Below are positions 48,425 through 59,429 of a DNA stretch of 64,000 nt, piece by piece. Below the pieces are notes generated by a model. That model did no database searches. It was given only the letters and a program-made list of their open reading frames with translations, and had not been told where the DNA came from. The stretch's first letter is position 1. The number at the start of each line of letters is the position of its first letter. Both the position numbers and the translations under genes were made by a program. Source of the stretch: Quercus robur (lineage: Eukaryota; Streptophyta; Magnoliopsida; Fagales; Fagaceae); the NCBI RefSeq assembly GCF_932294415.1, contig NC_065543.1, positions 44,351,277 through 44,415,276 of the forward strand, written 5' to 3'.

Positions 48425-51146
48425 TCAGATTGTGGCCCTTCGAATGGGGCATGTTCTTCTATTATGGCCTTCTTGCCTACAAAGACTGCACAATGACCTT
48501 GGGTGATGCTTTGCCCCTTCTTCCATTTCATTTCGAAGTCGAGTTGTTCTTGGTCGACCTTTTCATGGCGCAACTTGACATTAGGATACAAGATCGGGAA
48601 ATCAGGCTCATTCCAATGTACACTGTTTGGAACCATGTGAAATATAGGTGCATAACAAGCAACTTGTTCTTCCAAATGGTAGCAGCGGTCGATATATCGC
48701 ATTGCAGAGATGCCTTGATATTTACATGCGGCAATGACATGTAAGCATGGAATCTTATAAACCTGCTATTTTTGACAACTACAAGTGCTCTGCCTCAAAT
48801 TTACCTCATGACGATGATTACCCCTATATGCAAAGTTAGGGTTTATTGGTATTCTGACTTCAAATAGACCATCTTCATGACTGAACACAGTAATTGAATG
48901 ATTTGGTGCCTTTTTTTCCCATTTATTGAATTTATTCTTTACATAGGCTGTAATGAGTTCACCGGCAGTAACCTCTGCGCATGCCTTAGTATACCGATCG
49001 GCAAAGTTGGCTACACAACGGTAGTATATAAGTTCAACTAACGCAATTATGGGCAAATTTCTAGCACTCTTTAGAATTTTGTTGAAGCTTTCAGACAAGT
49101 TTGTGGTCATTGTCCCATAACGATGTCCACCATCGTGTGCTAACGTCCACTTTTCCACCGGCATGTTCATTAAATACTTCTCACCATTTGCACTTAATTG
49201 AGTAATTCTATCCCGGGTTATTTGATAACTTTGTAACTGATTCTCCTTGCCTGCCCACATTACCATAGCCTTCAAGTTTTTATTCCCAATTTGTTGATTG
49301 AAATTGCTAGCAACATTGCGAAGGCAAAAACGATGATACCAACGTGTTGATTGACATATAGTCTATATCGCTGCCATTATACCAGGGTGATGATAAGATT
49401 TGACACATAACCCTTCTGATTAGTGACATTAATCTGAATACAACGCAAAAACCAATACTAGCTATCATCAGTTTCCTTCTTCACAATGGCAAAGGCAAGT
49501 GGAAAAAGTCAGTTGTCACCATCCCACGTTGATGCAATCAGTAACGTACCTCTGTACTTACCATATAGGAAAGTTCCATCTATACTAATCATTGGCCTAC
49601 AATGTTGAAAACCTTCAATTGATGGACCAAAAGCCTAGAACAATCTCTCGAATATCGCATAGCCTGGCATAGTAGCAGGTATTGTTCTCCAAATAACCCT
49701 GTTGCCCGGGTTTGAATCAATCAAAGCTTTCAACCATTTTAGCAATAATTGATAAGATTTGTCCCAATCACCAAACGCTCTACCAATTGCCTTTTCTTTC
49801 ACCTCCCACACCTTAAAATAAGAAGGCAAGTATTGGTACTTATTGTAAAGAGTCTATTGAAGTGAAGAAATCTTTATGGTTGGATCATTTTTGACAACAT
49901 CCCTCAACTCTTTCTCAATAACATGGGTGTCTAATTGCTCGTGATCTTGTGTGAGTTTGGACTCTATACATGTGTGTGGACCATTGTATTTCCTAACCTC
50001 AAACAACCCATATGTAGCCCAGAAGCATGCTCGAAGATGCCAAGAACAATGTTTGCACCTTACAAACCAACATGCTGGATCTGACTCTTTTATACAAAAT
50101 GTTTGGTTCCTCTTGATGTGATAGTGTTTAATAGCAGCTTGTAGCTCATTCTTATCGCCAAAAAGTAAGCCCACATAAAACTCTTGGGTAGGGTCCCAAA
50201 TACTCAGAGTGGGCTTTTCAAATGGTGGGGTTGGATCAATCATATTATCCCACGTGTTCTGTGAAAAGCTTAGTGATGAAGGTTGATGGAATGCCATAGT
50301 TGGACTACTTTCATGATTAGGTTCATTGAGAGGCTCTTGTTCATCTCTAACATCATCAAGGACCTCGTCGTCATCAACTTGGTCATCACTATCCATGGCC
50401 TGCATCCTTTCTGATAATGTATGGACCGCATTTTCTACAGTAGCAACTATGTGATGTGTATCATTGGGATCATTAGCAGCTCTCTGAGTGGCGATTTGGT
50501 CATACTAAGCTTCAAACTCAAAACAAGTAGTCTCTTGTGTGACATGCTTAGTTGGATTATCATAGTTAGCATCACTGGTGTTCATTGGCTGATAAGGAAC
50601 ATGTTGGTCCTCAGTTGCAACATGGGTATATGGAGCATGATAGTCAACACCACCAATGTTGATTGGGGAATGAGCTGCATCTTCAGAAGAATGACCAGTA
50701 TGAGTGGCATATGAATCATGGAAGTGCCCACCATGTGAATAACTAAATGATGCATTCGGTCCTTCGTTGGCATATCGAATGGGCAAAACATCTCGATGGC
50801 TTCTTATGGGCTCTACATCCACGTATAACTTTGCACCTACAAATCCATATTGGCGGTCTAACATATCGAATATTGCATTGACATCATTATCATCTTCTAC
50901 CAAAACTTACTGGTTAGTCATAGAATGTGGATGGCATTGAAAAGGAAATCTATACCAAATAGTTAGTTTTGAATCTTCTCTTGTTATATGAAGCATGGAT
51001 GCTACTCCATCACATAGATCTTCAAATGTAACACCCCGGCTTAATGGAAGCATAGAAGGAGGTGACCCTTCGTAATAAACCTCATTTTCGCCATGTTTAA
51101 TTATTCCGCCAGAATGGATGAGAAAAATGAACAACTTTTCTACCAT
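48425..51146 (-). pseudogene. MURA-type Mutator transposase, disrupted
   Basis: On the minus strand the reading starts at 51146 (MVEKLFIFLIHSGG). In order it shows an N-terminal region (VTFEDLCDGVASMLHI); a MuDR-type DNA-binding region (YVGLLFGDKNELQAAIKHY...FVRCKHCSWHLRACF, about 50195-50040); the MULE transposase core with MISIDGTFLYGKY carrying the first catalytic Asp (about 49600); a SWIM zinc finger (CSCQ...CLHVIAAC, about 48770-48720); and a C-terminal zinc knuckle CSLCRQEGHNRRTC. In-frame stops occur at 50907-50909, 50505-50507, 49854-49856, 49635-49637 and later, with a frameshift between 49635 and 49275 and another near 48560. Intact homologues cut and join Mutator element ends; this copy cannot make the full protein. 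Confidence 0.88.
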
Positions 51147-52203
51147 CTACACTAAAACATAACAATAGTATTAATATATTAACACTACATAACCATTATA
51201 ATGCAATACAAGAAGGTAATCCATTAAAAATATTCAATGTTTAAATAGCTAGAGCTGAGAGAATTCTATTAAAGAGGATTGGTTCATTGATAATTTATTA
51301 CTGTCCATCATAGTAGTTAAAATTATTTTTTGTTTCCCTTTTCTTAATTAACTTAGCAAAACATTAACATTTAGAAGGATTTGTTATGGTTACGTTAATT
51401 ATTTTATGTAGATTTTCATTTTGCTTCTTCTAAAACAAGACAGATTATATAATGTTCTCATGCATCCATACAATTTTCTTTATTATTATTATACCTAAAA
51501 CTTAGATATTAAGGTTTATGAGCATATTTTTGGTTTTCTTATACATACGTGTATATTATAGGCTAACAAACTAAGTATTTCTTCAAGGAAATATATGTCA
51601 ATTTTAAAATATATTTTTGCTATATGAAATTTTAGGTAAAAATTCATGGACAAATAATTTAAAACATATCATACAAATCAGTTCATATTGCAAAACACAT
51701 AATACAAAAACAAAATTTGCATGAACAAATAATTTAACAAAAACAAGATTTTCATGCTTAGCTATGCCCCTAAAACATATCAACATAAATATTATAAAAA
51801 GAAAAGTAACTACTTAAGAGATGTAACTCACCTTGTAAGAGATAAAGAACGGATAGATATTTGCAAGTGTTGTTCCATATAGTTGTTCGTGGAATGTATG
51901 GCATGCATGAATTGAAAATGGTTGGTAGAATTATGAGGGGAATAAGAGTGGAGAAGAAGGTTGATGGAATTTTTAGAGGAAAAAGAATAGAAAATAAGAA
52001 CCATGGAAACTTTAGTAACATTAGTGTTGTTTAAATAGGATGCAAGTTTCACATAAGTTAAATTCTTAGATTTTAAACTGTATAATTAAATACGCAATTG
52101 ACCAAATACAACACAACATAGATGGGACACTCTTATACAAATAAATTACTTAACTATACACATATATTCACCGCAAAGAATCTGTGCAAAAATCTCAATT
52201 TCT
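51147..52203. other. Transposase upstream region of the MULE
   Basis: This AT-rich stretch lies between the transposase start and the right subterminal repeats. It probably held the transposase promoter. No exon or separate gene is seen; ORFs at 51770-52052 lack coding character. Confidence 0.5.
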
Positions 52204-52640
52204 TTGTCTTGTTTAAAGTGTACACATCAATCATTTTTTCTTCTTCCGTATTGTAAGAATCTATGTACTTTCTTTGTTTTGTTTTGCTTGCAACGTGCAT
52301 ATCAATCATTTTTTTTCTTCCATATTGCAAGACTCTATATACTTTCTTTGCTTTTTTTTTTTTTTTTTTTGTTTACAACATGCACATCAATCATTTTTTT
52401 TCTTCCGTATTGTAAGAATCTATGTACTTTCTTTGTTTTTTGTTTTTTGTCTTGTTTTTTTTTTTTTTTTTGTTTATAGCGTGCACATCAATCATTTTTT
52501 TCTTCTACAAGAATCTATGTACTTTCTCTTTTTTTTTTCTTTTTTTTGTTGTTTATAGCATGCACATCAATCATTTTTTTCTTTCATTTCATATTGTAAG
52601 AATCTATGTACTTTTTTTTAGAATAAGAATCAATGTACTC
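52204..52640. repeat. Tandem array of about 90-bp units, right side of the MULE
   Basis: Five units carry gtgcacatcaatcatttttt, tattgtaagaatctatgtac and a T-rich spacer of variable length. The Phe-rich ORFs across it result from the T runs. Confidence 0.88.
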
Positions 52641-52739
52641 ATTGTACTTGAATCTATCATTATTTGTTTCATAGGGTATTTTTACAATACGAAATGAAAG
52701 AACATGACATACACACAAACCAAATTGCTTCGGTAAAAA

Positions 52740-53504
52740 AAAAAATTATTGAAGAATAAGAATATGTGTACTATTTTTTTTATTCAGACAACTCTCTCTC
52801 TCTCTCTCTCTCTCTTTCCTCCAATTTTCAGCAAATCAATTGCAACAAATTTTTTTTCCTTTCTATTTCGGCAATGCCATTACCACAAAACAATTGCAAC
52901 AAAATTTTTTTTTCCTCCTATTTCAGCAATGTCATTGCCACAAATCAATTGCCACAATTTGTTTTTTTTCTTTTTTCCTTCTATTTCGGCAATGCCATTG
53001 CCACAAACCAATTGCAACAATTTTTTTGTTCTTCTATTTTGGCAATGCCATTCCACAAATCAATTGCCACAATTTTTTTTTCCTTCTATTTCATCAGTGC
53101 CAATGCCACAAATTAACCACAATTTTTTTTAAAAAAAAATTCCTCCCTAAGATTTCAGCAACTTGGTTGCCACAATTCATATTTTCTCTCTCCTCCCATT
53201 CCCTACAATTTCGCCAACTTGGTTGCCACAATTGCTTTCCCATTTGGGCACTCCCCCTAGCATGCATTTTGGGCACTTCATGGGCAGGAGCTAGGTAGGA
53301 CAAGAATTTCGGTAATCTCATTATTGAAATTCAATTTTTTCTCCCTCCCCATCGCATCACTCAACTTTCTTCTCTCTCATACTTTTTCTTACAATTTCGA
53401 CAATGGCATTGCCGAAATTCAATCTCTCTCCTCATTTTGCTAAATAACTTTGAACAGTAACTATAACAACAATAAACTCCGTTTTTTGCAATATTTAGCC
53501 AAAA
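52740..53504. repeat. Right terminal inverted repeat of the MULE, with about 57-bp subterminal units
   Basis: This is an inverted copy of 39349-40140. Its inner part (52840-53125) contains five tandem units built on tatttcggcaatgccattgc, cacaaatcaattgccacaa and a T run. The left TIR has fewer copies. Confidence 0.85.
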
Positions 53505-53749
53505 AACTCCTAGTTCCAAGCCAAGTTAATTTATTTTACATTTTTTTCCTTCTTTTTTTTTTCATGCTTCTACACTTTGAAAAGAGACTACTCCTTAAAA
53601 TACTAAGTATTTTAACACACACACAAAGGGAGAAGAGAGAATGTCTTAAAGAAACTGACAGTTGTGTATATCCAAAAGCACCTTGTTCCTTTTCTTAAAT
53701 CTCTTTATCCACTCATTTCCTATAAATATTACAGGTTTGATAACAATAA

Positions 53750-53778
53750 GAGCAATAACATCTGAGGATGCAAAAAAA

Positions 53779-53812
<34 letters not shown>

Positions 53813-54207
53813 TATTTATCTCTATTTTACATCCTCACACCACTTTATCTATTTTACAAACACATTTTACAATTCACCCTACATCCCAATTTTTATTTTT
53901 ACATACAACTTAATAAAATAATATAACTACCAAATAAAATAATATAAACACTACTTTATGAGAGAGAGGAGAAAAGTTAACAAGAAAGGGAGGCAGCCAA
54001 TGAGAGAAGGAGAGAGAGGAAAGTGAGAAGAAAAAAATAATTAAAAAAAGGCAAGCAACTGCTACAGTGGGGTTGTATAAATACAACCCCACTGTTGCTG
54101 GGTTGCAAATGTTTTTAGATATAGCAACCTGGTTGGAGTTTGTTTTTGTGGATTTGGTGGGTAAAATAGCAACTTGGGGGGTTTTACACCGTCCAATGCT
54201 AATGCTC
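53750..54207. mobile_element. Tourist-like MITE, 458 bp, TAA target duplication, internal hairpin
   Basis: The left end GAGCAATAACATC and the reverse-complemented right end GAGCATTAGCATTGG are similar. TAA flanks it at 53747-53749 and 54208-54210. It contains an A run, a TA run, and a perfect 14-bp inverted repeat at 54064-54095. Confidence 0.68.
54064..54095. other. Perfect 14-bp stem, 4-base loop inverted repeat
   Basis: acagtggggttgta, loop taaa, tacaaccccactgt. It lies inside the MITE at 53750-54207 and is the cleanest short hairpin I saw in the window. Confidence 0.9.
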
Positions 54208-54679
54208 TAATGCTACTTGGTAAGTCATACATTGTCAGGCAAAAGCTAGTGCTCCATGATGACGTAAGGGTAGTAAAACATACCCTGCTATACAATTAGT
54301 AATAAATGGGTGGGGTTACTTATTGGGCGACCAGAAAATTCCAAACTAGGACTCAATTTTCTCTCTCTTTGGATCCCATATAATTTGAACTTCTGAAGTA
54401 CATTATAATTAGTTTTAATCATCATTCTAAGATAACCAATTGGTTCAATTTCTAGATACTTGATTTTATGACAAGATACTTTATCATTTAAGCTTATTGG
54501 AAGTCTGAAACCCGCCATTTATCCACTCTTCTAAAAAAAATGAGTAATATTACATATACAATAGTTTTCACACAATAGTTAACTTTACAAGTTTTTAATC
54601 ATTGCTAGTTATGAAATTTTTTGTGAGTTATTGAAGAAAAAAATTACGTATCTTTGACACTAGAAAAATTGGGGATTTG

Positions 54680-54961
54680 GGTTTATTTGGTTGGATGAGT
54701 GGAAAAGTGGGAGGATATAGAAAATGGTGGAAGGATGAAAAAAATGGTAAGATAGAAAAGATTTTATTTTCTCTCATTTTTCTTTGATTGGGAGTGAAAA
54801 AGTGGAGGGATGGAAAAAATGAGTTTGAATAAATTTACTCATATATCCTTGTTAAATAATGTTGCCCAATTAAAACAAAAAATGTGACAAATAACCACAC
54901 AAAAAGAGCAATCACCCAAATTTATTATAAAAAAAAATGTCCCAAAAAAAAATCACGTCTA

Positions 54962-54993
<32 letters not shown>

Positions 54994-55350
54994 TCATGCC
55001 TAGGCCTTAAAAAATCAAAAGAAAAAAAAGAGGCAATGTTATTACCCAAAAAAAAGGGCAACGTTATTGCCCAAGGGAGAAGAAAAATAAAAATAAAGGC
55101 AACTTGAACAAGCCAATGTGCACATGCACATAGGCATTTTTGTCAATCAAGAAAAGATTCATCCACATTCAGTTTTTCTCCCTATTTTAGGGAGAAAAAA
55201 TTTTGGTGGGTCCAGGGAGAAAACACCTGGGCCCCACCATTTATTTTTCTTCCTCCTTATCCAACCAAATACACTTTAAAAAAGTTTTCCTTCCTATTTT
55301 CTCTCCAAAGTTTTCCATTCACCCTGTTTCACCTCCAAACAAACACATGC
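54680..55350. repeat. Probable non-autonomous TIR element
   Basis: The left text gggtttatttggttggatga and the reverse complement of the right text (gcatgtgtttgtttggaggt) are loosely inverted. Inner segments rich in ggaagg/ccttcc are also inverted. The exact termini and TSD were not fixed. Confidence 0.4.
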
Positions 55351-57259
55351 TAGAGCTACGATGGTTGATTCATTCTTTCTTCAATTCTTTCTTTCTCTAA
55401 TTCTCTCTCTTCTTCACCTTTACATCACCATTAAATTGAGCTATTGATAGCTGCTAGAGTTCCACTTCTACAATGTCTAATGTAGGAAATGATGTCATTG
55501 TTAAATTCTAAAGAACAAAAACATTGTAAAGAAAATGCAAAGAGATTCAAAGGCAGAAGCAAAGAAAAAAGAAAGAAAACAAAGAACACTAGGTTACATG
55601 GTACAGCCTAACAACCTAAGTTCGCAGGATAAAACCCTAGACAACTACATCTTTAATATTAGATTTTGTGTACTATATGTATATATAGATATAGATATAG
55701 TTATATGCTACAAGGTCTAGAATTAAGTGTAAATGAGTTTTACACTAAATTTGGTATGTACGGTTCACGGCTATTAGCTTGCACCAAGCTTATGACATGT
55801 CTCCTAAATGGGCCCATCTTGAGCTGCTTACTAACTGAGCACCTAGCCCACTCCTTAGATGGGACTGGTTTGAGCTCTTGGTCCTAACTGAGCAACTTCT
55901 ACTATACCAAGGTCAAGGGATAATGCCTTGAGAAAATCTGCCTGCCAAGCAATTATTGGCGCCTAGTGCAAGTTCCAAGAAGGTCATGTCAGTCACAAAT
56001 AATGGGTCCCATCCGGTTAGGAATATAGTCAAGAGGACCCGTCAACATGGGAAACCCTCTCTCTCATCATGACGACCTTGCTTGCTCACTCCCAAGTGCA
56101 AGAGATCGTAGTAATATAATTTTCGGAGTACCGAGATTGAACCACAAGGAGCAGGGTATATTCAAAGACAATGTAATTAAAAAAAAACTTTTGGTGAAGA
56201 TGAAGAATAATTTTTTTTCTGGTAATTGTAAACAGGAATAACAATGATAACTTATTTAAGTCAATGTAAATACTAGGAAATCGAGATGTTTCCCTATATC
56301 GCTATGAAATTCTTTGTGATTTAAGAAATTATATATTTCATAATTGATTGTTCTTATACAATTAAATTCTTATGATTCGGTTGAACTAAGACAATTCAAG
56401 AATGCATGATAACCTAGATTAATAATGCGGTTAGAAAAGTTTTCAGAAAAACACATTCACTTTAAAACCTGATTTCTATTTGAAACTATTAGAAATTCAT
56501 CTCAACAATAAGAAAAACATGATTGAACTTATTGAAAGCATGGAAGAACTAATACATCAAAAGAAATCTAATTGAACAATCAAGTATGTTATTGATAAAA
56601 TCCTAGAAGGAATCACATTAAATATTCATACCGTATAGAAGAAACATAAACCCTAGCCCTACCAAAAAGTTTAGGCTGCCATTAGAGAAAGGAAAATACA
56701 AGTTTTTCTCTCCAAAATTTGTTCTACCAGCCTCCCTTCCAAAACCCTAACCTCTAAGTGTCCAAAGAAAATAAAACTTTTTCTATTTTAATTTCCTTCC
56801 AGGTTTATAGCAATAACTTGTGAGTTAATTTCGGCCTTCAAAATTGAGAATTTAGAAAAACTCAAAACTGGAAAGTTGTAGATAGTTAAGTCATGCTTCC
56901 AACCCATCTAGCCTTGTGTCAATTGGATTTTTGAGAAGAGAGATACACCCAAAATACTAATCAGTGCTCAAATCAGATTTTTCCTTTTTAGATTCTGCCA
57001 CTTTGATTTCTTTCCTTATTTGAAGCTTCCAATCATGGTAGACAATCCAAGCACTCTAGCTGCACCTCCTTAGACATTTAAGCATGGTCCTTTAGCTCCA
57101 CTTCAATTCTAGTTTGGCCTCCATTCTCTCACAAATTCCTGTAAACTCATCTTTCTCACATAATTTCCTAAAAGTAGAAAATTACACACAATGAATAGCA
57201 TCTTATTCAAGAAATTATGTAAAGATAAATAATAGGGACTAATGCAAATCATGGCTTAA
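55351..57259. other. Repeat-rich region without a recognised gene
   Basis: The block at about 56690-57000 is related to the fragment next to the MULE transposase (48060-48424). Text around 56108-56165 (cggagtaccgagattgaacc) looks like dispersed retroelement sequence. No gag/pol motif or host exon was recognised. Confidence 0.45.
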
Positions 57260-57476
57260 TCAATATATATATATATATATATACATAAGACCGAAGCCTC
57301 TGCTAGCACCACAATTTTTCACATCAGCACAACACAATATTTAAAAAATAAAAAATAGAATTAAAAAACCTTTTTTTTTTTTTTTTTTTAACGCAATGCT
57401 TATCTGTAAAAATAAACAAAACTCAATAGACATAAACACAAACTCAGCATGTAGGCTTGCTCCTCTCTTCACGCTG

Positions 57477-57610
57477 GAAAATTATTAGGTACTCCCCGGA
57501 GTACCATAAATGCGTACTCCCTCCTCTCACATGAATAGTAGGTCCCACCATGAATTTAATTAGCGGGACTCACCATTTATGTGAGAGGAGGGAGTACACA
57601 ATAATTTCCC
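57477..57610. mobile_element. 134-bp MITE with about 10-bp target duplication
   Basis: The ends GAAAATTATTAGGTACTCC and the reverse complement GGGAAATTATTGTGTACTCC form TIRs. CTTCACGCTG (57467-57476) and CTTCATGCTG (57611-57620) flank it with 9 of 10 identical. A TSD of 9-10 bp suggests the Mutator superfamily. Confidence 0.75.
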
Positions 57611-59429
57611 CTTCATGCTGCCCCTCATTCCTTTCTCAGAGCATCCCTCTTCTCTTAGTCTGGCTTTCTCTATTCATAGCCTTTGCTGTCTCAAGTCTTG
57701 ACCTCTAAAGCTTGGTATGTTTTTGTAATCCTATTTGGTTCTGGAGAACATGTTGATTTCATATTATTTTGTTTCTCTCTTTTCATAGTCAAGTCAAGGT
57801 ATTTTATAGATTACAAAAATTACAAAAAAGATTGCTTAGAGTTTTGGGTCTTAAGGAATTACTAATTTTCTACTCCAATTTTGTTTTAGGCCCTTTTGTT
57901 CTGTTAGGTTTTTTCTGCAATTTAATTTTGATTCGTACTACAATATTTGCACTATGTTTATAGCTTTTAAAAATTGCGTCTTTAATAGCTCTGGACTCTT
58001 ACTGTATTAGTCTTAACTATTTCACTTAACTTGAATTGTCTATTGCGTTGTTTTAAATACAAATTTTGTGTTTGTAGGACCAAATTTGTATTGGGTTTTT
58101 GTTTTTAAATGGTTTATCACACTCTGTTTGCAACTAAACTGTGTATTGTTGTTTTTTGGTTTTACAATTTTTGATATATTCAATGAGTGTCAAGGGATGT
58201 CTCAATAAGTGTGAGATTCCCCCCTTCTAATTCTTCTGATTTCTAGAAAATTTTTTTTGGAGAAACTTTTGCTTTCTAGAATGGTAGACAACAATGCTGA
58301 TAAAATGTGTATAGTGAAGAAGTTTTTTGAAATCTATAATGGAAAAGGGGCAATTGAAATATATTGGAAACATGATCTAATTTAAAAAGGAAAAAAAAAT
58401 AAAAACAACACTACCTAGCAAGCTGGGATACTAAAAGATGTTAATTTACCCTCAAATTACATAGCAGATATATACAACATCATCTGAATGTGTAGAATTT
58501 GTCTTATAAAAAAGGAGTCAGAACCACAATCTAAAAAATTTCATAGCAAACATCAACTGCCAATTAAAATAGCTGATAAATATTCAATACGATCTTAAAC
58601 ATATAGGCATTTTTCTAAACTATGTGTCAAACTTACAATCTGAAGATTCTCTTAACCACTTTTTAAACTTGAGTTTCCTCTAAAACTTTGACATTTTTTT
58701 TTTTTTTACTTAAGTTTTCAAAACTTCCAAACTTTTTTATTAAGGTTAAACTGTGGAAACTTCAAAGTTGAACCATCCAACCTGTAGAGCTGTCTGATAG
58801 TAAATATTCTTCTTTTGGGGGTTAATAAAAGAGCTTTCCTGTTAGCGGCATTGTTTAGACAAGAAACTAATAGGCCTAGGCAAGCCTGATAAGAACTGGG
58901 AAAATAATTCTTTACAATCAATTATGATGGTTGTGTGTTAAGGGATGTGTCAATGAGTGTAAAGGTTAGAATTTTTGATATATTCATTAGGTTTTGTAGA
59001 GATAGTTGACCTTCGAGTGAGGGATGGACTCACTAAGAAGTTGGAATAACCTACTATAGATGGGTGGGATACTGGGATGTCATTTCAAATTCTGAGGCAT
59101 TTTGATTTTTCTTCCAGTTACTTTATTGCTTTTTTTCCTGGCTTTGAGAGACCCCATTCCTTCCCTTTCCTTTACTCAAATGTCATTATCTTTAGCATCT
59201 ATATCTAGCATAGCAAAGTTGGATTATTTACCTCTATGTTGTACATGTCTACAAGATACTATGCCATCTGATGTAGACCTCTCTCGTTACTGTGATGATT
59301 CCATTGAAACTTCAATATTCAATAGTGTGCAAATAATGGGCCTGAATGGAATGGCCTTTTTACCATATTTATAAGTTTGTATATAGATAATTGTACCTTT
59401 TTTTTTCTAATGAATCCCGTGCATTGCAG
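57611..59429. other. Helitron 5' interior, unassigned
   Basis: A CT-rich, 5'-UTR-like stretch lies at 57626-57715, followed by AT-rich sequence. An open stretch at 59102-59374 is hydrophobic and Ser-rich and does not align to any RPA domain I know. No helicase or Rep motif was found. Confidence 0.4.

Larger units (their letters stand above)
39349..53504. mobile_element. Mutator-like element of about 14 kb with PMD gene and MURA-type transposase
   Basis: The outer ends are inverted copies: TTTTGGCTAAATATTGCA starts at 39349, and its reverse complement ends at 53504. Similarity continues inward for several hundred bases, through tgcatgctagggggagtgcc and the ggcaatggcattgccgaaat blocks. Inside lie a plant-mobile-domain gene on + (41953 to about 47800) and a MURA-type transposase on - (48425-51146), transcribed towards each other. 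Two solo LTRs and one MITE are nested within. Both genes carry stops or frameshifts, so the element is dead as read. I found no matching 8-11 bp target duplication at the ends, so the exact termini are uncertain by a few bases. Confidence 0.8.

Noticed and set aside
48430..48744. 104-codon plus-strand ORF
   Set aside because: It is antisense to the transposase zinc-knuckle region and has no coding features of its own.
52204..53298. Overlapping Phe-rich ORFs
   Set aside because: These are translations of T-rich tandem repeats and the right TIR; no real protein is likely.
59102..59374. 90-codon ORF upstream of the RPA pieces
   Set aside because: It was considered as an RPA N-terminal exon, but the hydrophobic Ser/Leu-rich translation does not resemble an OB fold, and no suitable splice donor in frame was evident.
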